Positions 29,620 through 37,324 of a stretch of DNA of 64,000 nucleotides are shown one piece after another. Position 1 is the stretch's first letter. The number at the start of each line of letters is the position of its first letter. The stretch is from assembly GCF_003427025.1 (NCBI RefSeq), contig NZ_QVAI01000022.1, positions 1 through 64,000 of the forward strand, written 5' to 3'. The DNA comes from Jiangella endophytica. GTDB taxonomy: Bacteria > Actinomycetota > Actinomycetes > Jiangellales > Jiangellaceae. The translations under genes were made by a program, and so were the position numbers. The notes beneath the pieces were generated by a model. It ran no database searches. It worked only from the letters and a program-made list of their open reading frames with translations, and was not told the origin of the DNA.

Positions 29620-32559
29620 ATGGGGCTGTCGGTAGCGGGTGGCAGGATGAATGACGTGGTCATTCACGTCACCCGCACCATGGGCCTCGTCGGCAGGGAA
29701 CGGCAGCTCGCCGATCTCCGCGCGGCCCATGCCGGCGCATGCGCGGGCGAGCCGGTCACCGTCCTCGTCGGGGGCGAGGCCGGCATCGGCAAGACGCGGC
29801 TGGCCGAGGAGTTCGTGGCCGAGGTGGTCGCGGGCGGCGCGCGGGCCGTCGCGGGGCAGTCAGTCCCGCTCGACGGCGAAGGGCCGGCGTTCGCCCCGCT
29901 GGTCGGCGCGTTGCGCGGGTTGCACGCCGAGTTCGGCGCGCAGCGGCTGCTCGAGCTGGCCGGTCCGGGCGGCGACGCGCTGGCCGGGCTGGTGCCCGAG
30001 CTGGGGGTGGCGCCCGCTGAGGGGCCCGAGGGCCGCGGCCGGTTGTACGAGGTGGTCACGTCGCTGTTCGAGCGGGTGGCGGCCGACCGCCCGCTGGTGG
30101 TGGTGCTCGAGGACCTGCAGTGGGCCGACAGCCCCACGCGCGACCTCCTGCGCTTCCTGGTCCGCGGGGTGCGCGACACCCGGCTGACGATCCTCGCCAC
30201 CTACCGCTCCGACGAACTGCACCGCGGCCATCCGCTGCGCCCGCTGCTGGCCGAGCTCGACCGCCTGCGCCAGGTGCACCGCGTCGACCTGCCCCGGCTC
30301 GACGCCGACGAGGTCGTGCTGCAGCTGCGCGAGCTGCTCGGCCGCCCGCCCGAGCGGACCCACGTCGACCGCGTCGTGCGGCGCAGCGAGGGCATCCCGT
30401 TCTTCGTCGAGGAGCTGGCCCACGCCGAAGACTGCGGCGCCCTGCCCGGGTCGCTGCGCGACCTCCTGCTGGTGCGGGTCGAGCCGTTGTCCGAGGAGAC
30501 CCAGCGGCTGCTGCGGCTGATGTCGGCGGCCGGCAACCGGGTCGACCACTCCGTTCTCGAGCTGGTCGCCGACGAGCAGTCCGGGCCGCTCGACACCGCG
30601 CTGCGCGAGGCGGTCTCCGCCGGCGTCATCGTGGTCGACGGCGACGGCTATGCGTTCCGGCACGCGCTGCTGCGCGAGGCCCTGCACGACGACATGCTCC
30701 CGGGCGAGCACGCGCGCATGCACGCCCGCTACGCGCAGGCGCTCGAAGCGCACCCCGAACTGATGCCCAACGCGCCCACGGCGGCCGAGGTCGCGCACCA
30801 CTGGTACTCCGCCCACGACGTCGAGCGCGCGTTCACCTGGTCGCTCACCGCCGCCGACGAGCTGGTGCGCAGCTATGCACACGCCACTGCGCAGCAGCTG
30901 CTCGAGCGGGCGTTGGAGCTGTGGGACCAGGTGGCCGAGCCCGAGCGGGTGGCCGGCAGCGACCGCCTCGACGTCCTCATCCGGGCGGCCACCGAGGCCT
31001 ACGCGGCGGGCGAGACCGAACGGACGCTGTCGCTGGTCAAAGAGGGGCTGCGGCTCGTCGACCGGTCCGCCGATCCGGTCCGGGCCGGGTGGCTGCTGGC
31101 CCACCTGGGCAGCGTGAAGAACCGGCTCGGCCGGCCGGGGGCCATCGAGGCGCTCATGGAGGCGCGCGAGCTCATTCCGGCCGAGCCGTCGGTGCAGCGG
31201 GCCGAGGCGCTCGACTGGCTGGCCACCATGCTCATGCTCGACTGGCGATTCGCCGAGTCCCTCGAGGTCGTCGACGAGGTCGAACGCGTCGCCGGCGTCG
31301 TCGGCCTCGACCGCATCGTCGCGTCCGCGCAGATCACCAGGGGCACCGCGTGGGTGCACATGGGCGACGCCGAGAAGGCGCTCGGCGAACTGCGCCGGGC
31401 CGGGCCCACGGCCGCCGCGGAGCCCGACCACCTGCACCGCTACTTCGTCAACCTGTCCGACGCCTACACCCTGCTCGGCCGCTACCGCGACGCCGTCGAC
31501 GTCGCTACCGAGGGCTACGAGCATGCCCGCCAGCGCGGCCGCAAGCGCACGTCGGGCGCGGTGCTGGCCGGCAACGCGGCCGAGCCGATGCTGGCGCTGG
31601 GCGACTGGGAACGGGCCGAGCGGATGATCGCGCGCGGCCTCGAGCTGGTGCCGCCGCCCAACCACGAGCGGCACATGATCGGCCTGCAGGCCTGGCTCGG
31701 CCTCTGGCGCGGCGACGTCGACGCCGCTGCCGCGGCGGTCGAGCGGCTGCGCGCCGGCATGACCCGCCGGGTCGTGCTGCCGCAGGACAGCCGGCTGGTG
31801 GCCCGGCTCGAAGCAGACGTCGCGCTCGCGCAGGGCGACGCCGAGCGGGCCTGGGCCGCCGTCACCGGCGAGGTCGGGGCGCGGGTCGACGCCGCGGTGC
31901 CGGGCTACGACCTGCCGCTGGCGTTCGCCGGGGCACAAGCGCTGGGGGCACGCATCCGCGCCGCGGGCCGGGCCGCCGGCTTCGAGCCCGACGCCCGGTG
32001 GCTGCGGGCGCTCGTCGCGCAGGTGGCCCACGGCTGGCCGGCCGGCGTCTGGACCGTGCTGGTCGACGCCGAGCTGGCCGGTGCCGGCGGCACCGACGCC
32101 GACGCCTGGGACACCGCGCTGGCGGCACTGCGCACGGCCGAGGGACCGGTGCACCTCGTTCCGTACGCCGGCTTCCGGCTCGGCCAGGCCCTCGTCGCGA
32201 CCGGCCGGCGCGATCGCGCGCTCGACGAACTACGCCAGGCCGCCGCGGTCGCCGACTCGCTGGGGGCGTCGCTGTTCCGCGGCTGGATCGACACGTTCTC
32301 CCGGCAGGCCCACCTGCCGCTGGTCTCCGGCGTGCCCCTCCCGGCGGTGCCGTCCGGCCTGACGGTGCGCGAGCACGAGGTGCTCCGGCTGGTGGCGGCG
32401 GGCCGGAGCAACCGCGAGATCGGCGAAGAGCTGTTCATCAGCGCCAAGACGGCCAGCGTGCACGTGTCGAACATCCTGGCCAAGCTGGGCGCCTCCGGCC
32501 GCGGCGAGGCCGCCGCCATCGCCCACCGCGACGGCCTCCTCGGCACCGCCGCCTCCTGA
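29620..32559 (+). CDS. LAL-family ATPase/LuxR transcriptional regulator
   Basis: Large ATP-dependent activator, 979 residues. The N-terminal AAA-like ATPase has Walker A GGEAGIGKT (51-59) and Walker B LVVVLEDLQWADSPT (about 155-170). A long TPR-like helical middle follows (about 370-880). The C-terminal LuxR helix-turn-helix (about 910-970) contains SNREIGEELFISAKTASVHVSNIL. ATG 29620 has an ideal site (GGAGGGA, 7 bases); later ATGs at 29647 and 29680 are possible. LAL proteins often control sugar or secondary-metabolism genes; the target here is unknown. Convergent with the epimerase gene. Confidence 0.93.
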   Translation: MGLSVAGGRMNDVVIHVTRTMGLVGRERQLADLRAAHAGACAGEPVTVLVGGEAGIGKTRLAEEFVAEVVAGGARAVAGQSVPLDGEGPAFAPLVGALRGLHAEFGAQRLLELAGPGGDALAGLVPELGVAPAEGPEGRGRLYEVVTSLFERVAADRPLVVVLEDLQWADSPTRDLLRFLVRGVRDTRLTILATYRSDELHRGHPLRPLLAELDRLRQVHRVDLPRLDADEVVLQLRELLGRPPERTHVDRVVRRSEGIPFFVEELAHAEDCGALPGSLRDLLLVRVEPLSEETQRLLRLMSAAGNRVDHSVLELVADEQSGPLDTALREAVSAGVIVVDGDGYAFRHALLREALHDDMLPGEHARMHARYAQALEAHPELMPNAPTAAEVAHHWYSAHDVERAFTWSLTAADELVRSYAHATAQQLLERALELWDQVAEPERVAGSDRLDVLIRAATEAYAAGETERTLSLVKEGLRLVDRSADPVRAGWLLAHLGSVKNRLGRPGAIEALMEARELIPAEPSVQRAEALDWLATMLMLDWRFAESLEVVDEVERVAGVVGLDRIVASAQITRGTAWVHMGDAEKALGELRRAGPTAAAEPDHLHRYFVNLSDAYTLLGRYRDAVDVATEGYEHARQRGRKRTSGAVLAGNAAEPMLALGDWERAERMIARGLELVPPPNHERHMIGLQAWLGLWRGDVDAAAAAVERLRAGMTRRVVLPQDSRLVARLEADVALAQGDAERAWAAVTGEVGARVDAAVPGYDLPLAFAGAQALGARIRAAGRAAGFEPDARWLRALVAQVAHGWPAGVWTVLVDAELAGAGGTDADAWDTALAALRTAEGPVHLVPYAGFRLGQALVATGRRDRALDELRQAAAVADSLGASLFRGWIDTFSRQAHLPLVSGVPLPAVPSGLTVREHEVLRLVAAGRSNREIGEELFISAKTASVHVSNILAKLGASGRGEAAAIAHRDGLLGTAAS
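29648..29666. promoter_or_regulatory. Palindrome over the LAL regulator 5' end
   Basis: TGAATGAC and GTCATTCA form a perfect 8-base inverted repeat with spacer GTG, and overlap a second one (GACGTG with CACGTC, 29653-29670). If translation really begins at 29680, this would be an operator just before the gene; otherwise it is inside the coding sequence. Confidence 0.4.
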
Positions 32560-32563
32560 CGGC

Positions 32564-32581
32564 CCGTCGCTCACCCGACGG
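32564..32581. terminator. Small bidirectional hairpin between convergent genes
   Basis: CCGTCG pairs with CGACGG across a 6-base loop in the 11-base gap between the LAL gene and the epimerase stop. The stem is short and has no U-tract, so it is only a weak candidate. Confidence 0.35.
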
Positions 32582-33341
32582 CGACGCGCTCGTCGCGCCA
32601 GCGGCACAGGCCTCCGTCGCCAGGGGTGACGTCGGCGGCGTAGGCCTCGGAGTCCGATTCCGGCCGGTACCCCAGCTCGGTCACCGCGTTCGCGTAGTCG
32701 AACACGCCCCGGGTGTTCGCCGACACCCCGAAGTAGCACCCGTACCGGACGTCCGCCGCCAGCGCCGCCCGCACCAGCAGCCGCAGGTCGCCGGGGGAGA
32801 GCCAGCCGAGCAGGTTGCCGGTGTCGGTCGGCCGCGGCACCACGCCGCCGAGGCGCAGGCACACCACGGACGGACCACCGCCGTCGGCGACGCTGCGGGC
32901 GTACGCCTCGGCGAACACCTTGGACGAGCCGTACGTGCAGCACGGGCGCGCCGGCCAGGCCGGATCGAGCAGCGTGCCGGCCGGCAGTCCGTCGGCGACG
33001 TAGCCGCCCACCGCGTGCACCGAGCTGGCCAGCACGACCTTCGCGACCCCCGCCCGCCACGCCGCGTCCAGCAGGGTCACGACGGCGTCGGCGTTCGGTC
33101 CGCGCAGCTCCGGCCAGGTCGCGCCGGGGTGCGGGTTGGCGGCCAGGTGCACGATCGCGTCCATCCCCTCGACCGCCGTGGCGGTGAAGCCGGGGTCGGC
33201 GAGGTCGCCGGTGCGGGCGTCGGCGCCGTCCCAGCCGGTCACGTCGCGGGTGTCGACGACGCGCAGGACCTGGCCGGCCAGGGCGGGCCGGAGCATCCCG
33301 GCGACCTTTCCGGCCGCACCGGTCACGAGCACCGCGGTCAT
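32571..33341 (-). CDS. NAD-dependent epimerase/dehydratase, uronate dehydrogenase-like
   Basis: Extended SDR protein of 256 residues with the NAD motif VTGAAGKVAG near residue 7 and the catalytic YGSSK. Overall shape (HLAANPHPGATWPELRGPNADAV, LRLGGVVPRP, YFGVSANTRGVFDYANA) resembles uronate dehydrogenase, which oxidises a uronic acid to an aldaric acid lactone. It follows the acid-sugar dehydratase gene on the same strand with 7 bases between, so oxidation then dehydration of a uronic acid is a reasonable reading. The substrate is inferred. Confidence 0.75.
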   Translation of the reverse strand: MTAVLVTGAAGKVAGMLRPALAGQVLRVVDTRDVTGWDGADARTGDLADPGFTATAVEGMDAIVHLAANPHPGATWPELRGPNADAVVTLLDAAWRAGVAKVVLASSVHAVGGYVADGLPAGTLLDPAWPARPCCTYGSSKVFAEAYARSVADGGGPSVVCLRLGGVVPRPTDTGNLLGWLSPGDLRLLVRAALAADVRYGCYFGVSANTRGVFDYANAVTELGYRPESDSEAYAADVTPGDGGLCRWRDERVAVG

Positions 33342-33348
33342 GGGCACC

Positions 33349-34509
33349 TCACCAGTTCGTCAGCGATCCGTCGGGACGACGGTAGCGGGGCGGCGGCCCC
33401 AGCTCGCCGCCCGCCGCGCGGCGCGCCGCGGGCAGGTCGATCTCCACGCCGAAACCCGGTCCGTCGCCCGGCCGGACGGCACCCGCCTCGATCAGCGGGC
33501 CGGCCGGCACCAACGGGTCGTCGGCCCAGCCGTGCGGGTGGCCCTGCTCCTGGACGCTGACGTTCGGCAGTGTGACGTTCAGATGCGCGGACGCCGCCGT
33601 GCAGACCGGGCCGAGCGGGTTGTGCGTGGCGATCTGGATGTGGTGCGCCTCGGCCATCGCCGCGATCTTGCGGCCCTGGGAGAGGCCGGTGTTGGCGAGG
33701 TCGATGCGGGCGTGGTCGACGAGGTCGCCCTCGAGCAGCGGGCGGAACTCCCACAGCGTGGTCAGCTGCTCGCCGGCCGCCAGCGGCACCGCGGTCCGGG
33801 TCCGCAGCGTCCGGTACGCGTCGAGGTTCTCCGCGCGCAGCGGGTCCTCGACGAAGAACGGCCGGGCCGGCTCGATCTCGCGGCAGAACACCGCCGCTTC
33901 GGCCGGGTCGAGCCGGGTGTGCACGTCGACGAGCAGCTCGACGTCGTCGCCGAGGGCGTCGCGCAGGCCGTGGAAGACGGTGATGTTCTCGCGCAGCGTC
34001 GCCCGCGGCTCCAGCACCGGCTCGGCCGGCGGCTGCAGGCCGATCCGCAGGTGCCGCCAGCCCTGCTCGACCAGCTGCTGGGCGTGGTCGAGGTACTCCG
34101 CCAGCCCGCGCCCCTGTACGTGCACGTAGGCGGGGACGTGCTCGCGGACGGCGCCGCCGAGCAGTTCGTGGACGGGGACGCCGAGCGCCTTGCCGCGCAG
34201 GTCCCACAACGCGAGGTCGATGCCGGCCGCGGCCGCCGCGACGTCGCCGACGGCGGGGAAGAAACCGCCGCGCAGGAACAGCTGCGACAGCTCCTCGATG
34301 CGGTGCGCCTCGGTGCCGACGGCGAGGTCGGCGAAGTCGGCCAGCGCGCCCAGCACGGCGCGCGGCCGCGACCTCATGCCGACCTCGCCGAGGCCGTGCA
34401 GTCCCTCGTCCGTGTGCACGACGACCAGCAGATACGTACCGGTCACCGTGGCGATGACCAGCGGTTCGACCTCGGTGATCCTCATCGGCAGCCCCAGCTC
34501 GTTATCCAT
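33349..34509 (-). CDS. Enolase-superfamily acid-sugar dehydratase (DgoD/ManD-like)
   Basis: Likely removes water from a sugar acid to give a 2-keto-3-deoxy acid. The 386-residue protein has the capping domain (1-125) and the barrel with metal ligands Asp195 (VDVH), Glu221 (VEDP) and Glu247 (AGEQ), His197, and catalytic His296 in THNPLGPV, as in galactonate and mannonate dehydratases. The usual KxK base is replaced by HLRIG (153-157). ATG 34509; an internal ATG eight codons later is possible. Divergent from the SDR gene. Confidence 0.85.
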   Translation of the reverse strand: MDNELGLPMRITEVEPLVIATVTGTYLLVVVHTDEGLHGLGEVGMRSRPRAVLGALADFADLAVGTEAHRIEELSQLFLRGGFFPAVGDVAAAAAGIDLALWDLRGKALGVPVHELLGGAVREHVPAYVHVQGRGLAEYLDHAQQLVEQGWRHLRIGLQPPAEPVLEPRATLRENITVFHGLRDALGDDVELLVDVHTRLDPAEAAVFCREIEPARPFFVEDPLRAENLDAYRTLRTRTAVPLAAGEQLTTLWEFRPLLEGDLVDHARIDLANTGLSQGRKIAAMAEAHHIQIATHNPLGPVCTAASAHLNVTLPNVSVQEQGHPHGWADDPLVPAGPLIEAGAVRPGDGPGFGVEIDLPAARRAAGGELGPPPRYRRPDGSLTNW

Positions 34510-34564
34510 ATGGTGATAATGTCATGCTGATAATGCACTAGTTGTGCAGGTCTGAGGAGGTCTG
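34510..34564. promoter_or_regulatory. Divergent promoter region with repeated TGATAATG
   Basis: TGATAATG occurs at 34514-34521 and 34528-34535, 14 bases apart, in the 55-base gap between the divergent dehydratase and SDR genes. GATAAT also resembles a -10 box on the plus strand. The same TGATAAT core lies in the palindrome at 35291-35314, so one regulator may bind all three. Confidence 0.4.
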
Positions 34565-35302
34565 GTGTCCGGTCGCGGTGTCCTGTTGATCGGTGCGTCG
34601 TCGGAGATCGGCCGCGCCATCGCCGACCGGTTCGCCGCCGGTGGCGACACGGTGGTCGGCGTCAGTGTCCAGCCGCTCGAGCACCCGTCGCTGGCCGTGC
34701 ACCTCGAGGCCGACTGCACCACCGCGGCAGGTGCGCGGCAGGTGGTCGACACCGTGCTCGATCGCGCCGGCCGGCTCGACGTCATCGTGCCGGCGGCCGC
34801 GGCCCAGCCGACCGCGCCCCTCGTCGAGACCACCGACGAGCAGTGGCAGGCGGCCCTCGGCGCCGTCCTGACCACGGCGTTCCAGGTCTGCAAGCAGGGG
34901 CTCCCGCACCTCGCCCCGGGTTCCTCGATCGTCGCGGTGTCCTCGGTGAACGGACGGGTCGCGGCGCCGTGGCTGCCCGCCTACGCCGCCGCGAAGGCCG
35001 GGCTTGAAGGGCTGGTCCGCCAGCTCGCGCTGGAGTACGGGCCGCGAGGCATCCGCGTCAACGCCGTGGTGCCCGGGCTCATCACGACCGAGGCGGACGA
35101 CCGGCCCGCCCTGGCCGAGGGTTATCCGCTGTACCGCACCGGCCGCCCGGCCGAGGTCGCCGAGGTCGTCCACTTCCTCGCCGGCGACGGCGCCTCGTTC
35201 GTGACCGGTGTCGCCCTGCCGGTCGACGGCGGCCTCACCATTGCCAGCCCGTCGGCGTTCGCCCGCCCCGAGATGCGCGCCAGGTTCCTGCCTCCGGTAT
35301 GA
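34565..35302 (+). CDS. SDR-family oxidoreductase
   Basis: Short-chain dehydrogenase of 245 residues with the cofactor loop GASSEIGRAI (about 10-19), the NAAA-type strand (VPAAAAQ), Ser of SSVNGR, the catalytic YAAAK, and the PG motif VVPGLITTEA. The typical C-terminal VTGVALPVDGG is present. It probably oxidises or reduces a sugar or sugar acid in the same pathway as the divergent dehydratase. GTG start with GAGGAGG upstream. Confidence 0.88.
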   Translation: MSGRGVLLIGASSEIGRAIADRFAAGGDTVVGVSVQPLEHPSLAVHLEADCTTAAGARQVVDTVLDRAGRLDVIVPAAAAQPTAPLVETTDEQWQAALGAVLTTAFQVCKQGLPHLAPGSSIVAVSSVNGRVAAPWLPAYAAAKAGLEGLVRQLALEYGPRGIRVNAVVPGLITTEADDRPALAEGYPLYRTGRPAEVAEVVHFLAGDGASFVTGVALPVDGGLTIASPSAFARPEMRARFLPPV

Positions 35303-35314
35303 TAATACCGGAGG
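35291..35314 (+). promoter_or_regulatory. Palindrome covering SDR stop and map ribosome site
   Basis: CCTCCGGTAT and ATACCGGAGG form a perfect 10-base inverted repeat with spacer GATA. It contains the SDR stop codon and the GGAGG that serves the next gene 6 bases before its ATG. As RNA it would hide the ribosome site; as DNA its GTAT-N4-ATAC core resembles a GntR-type operator. Confidence 0.7.
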
Positions 35315-35320
35315 TGTCGA

Positions 35321-36088
35321 ATGATCGAGCTCAAGACCGAGGCCGAGATCGCGAAGATGCGGGCGGCCGGACGGCTGGTCGCATCCATCCTCGATGAGTT
35401 GCGCCCGATGGTGCGAGCCGGGGTGAACCTGCTCGACATCGAGCACCGTACCCGCGAGCTGATCGCGGCCGGCGGCGGCGTCTCCTGCTACTGGGACTAC
35501 GCGCCGTCGTTCGGGAACGGGCCGTTCCGCAACGTGATCTGCCTGTCCCTCAACGACGCGGTGCTGCACGGCCTGCCGCACGACGCCGTGGTGCGCGACG
35601 GCGACCTGCTCAGCCTCGACCTCGCCGTCTCGCTGGACGGCTGGGTTGGCGACAGCGCGATCAGCGTGATCGCCGGGACGCCGCGCGCGGAGGACCAGCG
35701 GCTGATCCGGGCCACCGAGGAGGCGCTGGCCGCCGGTATCGCGGCGGCCCGTCCCGGTGCCCGGCTGGGCGACGTCTCGGCCGCGATCGCCGAGGTCGCC
35801 GGCGCCTACGGCTACACGCCCAACGACGAGTTCGGCGGCCACGGCGTGGGCCGCACGATGCACGAGGACGGCCTGGCCGTCCCCAACATCGGCCGCCGCG
35901 GCCGCGGCTACCCGCTGCGACCGGGGCTGACGTTCGCCGTCGAGCCGTGGTTCGCCGCCGGCACCAGCCGCATCGTCTACGACCCGGACGGCTGGACGAT
36001 CCGCTCCGCCGACGGGTCGCGGACGGCTCACAGCGAGCACACCATCGCCATCACGCCGGACGGTGCCCAGGTGCTGACGGCGCTCTGA
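35321..36088 (+). CDS. map: Type I methionine aminopeptidase (M24 peptidase)
   Basis: Removes N-terminal Met or cleaves a related Xaa-peptide. The 255-residue protein keeps the M24 pattern: LSLDLAVSLDGWVGDSA with two metal Asp residues, GHGVGRTMHEDG with the metal His, and two later Glu ligands (FAVEPWF, SEHTIAIT). It starts 18 bases after the SDR. A housekeeping Map is usually beside the ribosomal protein genes, so this is probably an extra copy; why it sits in a sugar cluster is unclear. Confidence 0.9.
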   Translation: MIELKTEAEIAKMRAAGRLVASILDELRPMVRAGVNLLDIEHRTRELIAAGGGVSCYWDYAPSFGNGPFRNVICLSLNDAVLHGLPHDAVVRDGDLLSLDLAVSLDGWVGDSAISVIAGTPRAEDQRLIRATEEALAAGIAAARPGARLGDVSAAIAEVAGAYGYTPNDEFGGHGVGRTMHEDGLAVPNIGRRGRGYPLRPGLTFAVEPWFAAGTSRIVYDPDGWTIRSADGSRTAHSEHTIAITPDGAQVLTAL

Positions 36089-36121
36089 CGCCGGCCGGCG
36101 CCGACGCCTGCCCCGCCCGGT

Positions 36122-36148
36122 CGTTCGCCGTCGCGGCCACGGCGAACG
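36122..36148. terminator. Bidirectional terminator between map and a dehydratase
   Basis: CGTTCGCCGT pairs perfectly with ACGGCGAACG over a 7-base loop in the 83-base gap between convergent genes. Flanking GCCC and GGGC may extend it. Confidence 0.7.
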
Positions 36149-36171
36149 CCCAGGGCGGGCGGTCGAACCGG

Positions 36172-37302
36172 TCAGCGTTCGACGACGGCGGCACGGACCT
36201 TGTCCTCGTCGACCACGACGCCGAGGCCGGGACCGTCGGGCAGCAGGTACGCGTCGGCCTCGGCGACGATCGGCTCGGCCAGCAGCGCGTTGGCGAGCGC
36301 GACCGTCCCCGGTGAGTACTCGAAGTACGGCGCGTTGTCGGCCGCCGCCGCGACGTGCAGTCCCGCGGCCAGCGCCAGCCCGAGCGCTGCCGAGTGGTGC
36401 GGCAGGATCGGCCGGTACGCGGTGTTGGCCAGCGTCGCGATCGCGTTGCCCTCGGTGATGCCGGTCCGGCCGATGTCGGGCTGATAGAGGTCCAGCGCAT
36501 CGATCGCCAGCCAGTCGGCGACCTCGTAGCGGTGCCGGTGCGCCTCGCCGGCCGCGATGGGCAGGTCGGCGGCGGCGGCGAGCGCGGCGTACCCGCGGGC
36601 GTGCTCGGCGGGCAGCGCCGACTCGAGGAACCACGCGCCGCGCGCGGACAGCTCGCGCGCCAGCCGCAGCCCGGACGCGCCGTCGAGCCGGCAGTGCACG
36701 TCGACGGCGAACGCGGCCTCCGGCAGCACCGCCTGCGCGGCGTCGAACACCGCCAGCGCGGCGTCGACGTCCGGGCCGAGGTGCAGCTTGAACCGGCGCA
36801 CGCCGCCGTCCCAGTGCCGCCTGAACTCCTCCGGCGTGGTCGTGGTGCCGACGGAGGTGAGGTAGCTGGGGATCCGCCGCTGGAACGCGCCGCCGAGCAG
36901 GGCCGCCACCGGCAGTCCCGTCGCCCGGCCGAGCAGGTCCCACAGCGCGATGTCGACGGCGGCCAGCGCGTCGGCCTGATGCCCGCCGAGGTGGCCACGT
37001 TCGCGCATCAGCTCGCCCAGCCGGAACCGCAGCGGCCGCACGTCGGCCGCGTCGGCGCCGAGCAGGACCGGGGTGAGCAGGTCCTCGACGATCGCGGCGA
37101 CCACCCGCGGGCCGACCGGCACCAGCGCCTCACCCCAGCCGACCAGCCCTTCCGTCGTCTCGATGCGGACGAACACCGTCTCGCGGCTGGGCGAATAGAT
37201 GGTCGGCCGCTCGTGCGGCGCCTGATAGTCAGGGCCACCGCGATCGGGTGTGCCGTCCAGCGCCAGCCGGAGCGGGAACGCCTCGACCGCCGCGATCACC
37301 AT
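36172..37302 (-). CDS. Enolase-superfamily sugar acid dehydratase, KxH type (copy B)
   Basis: A 376-residue member of the mandelate racemase subgroup. Metal ligands are Asp201 (AVDVH), Glu227 (FLES) and Glu253 (AGEA); the acid-base groups are Lys172 and His174 (FKLH), where the family normally has KxK, with Asp276 and His302/303 on the other face. It is clearly paralogous to the gene at 54089 (shared MRERGHL.GHQADALAAVDIALWDL region). It is last in the minus-strand polysaccharide operon. ATG 37302 or GTG 37311; its ribosome site is part of the duplicated DNA behind the giant gene. Confidence 0.87.
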   Translation of the reverse strand: MVIAAVEAFPLRLALDGTPDRGGPDYQAPHERPTIYSPSRETVFVRIETTEGLVGWGEALVPVGPRVVAAIVEDLLTPVLLGADAADVRPLRFRLGELMRERGHLGGHQADALAAVDIALWDLLGRATGLPVAALLGGAFQRRIPSYLTSVGTTTTPEEFRRHWDGGVRRFKLHLGPDVDAALAVFDAAQAVLPEAAFAVDVHCRLDGASGLRLARELSARGAWFLESALPAEHARGYAALAAAADLPIAAGEAHRHRYEVADWLAIDALDLYQPDIGRTGITEGNAIATLANTAYRPILPHHSAALGLALAAGLHVAAAADNAPYFEYSPGTVALANALLAEPIVAEADAYLLPDGPGLGVVVDEDKVRAAVVER

Positions 37303-37324
37303 GCTCTTCACTCGATCTCCGATC

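Noticed and set aside
29860..32154. 764-codon minus-strand frame opposite the LAL regulator
   Set aside because: The plus strand has Walker motifs and a LuxR helix-turn-helix, so this is a shadow.
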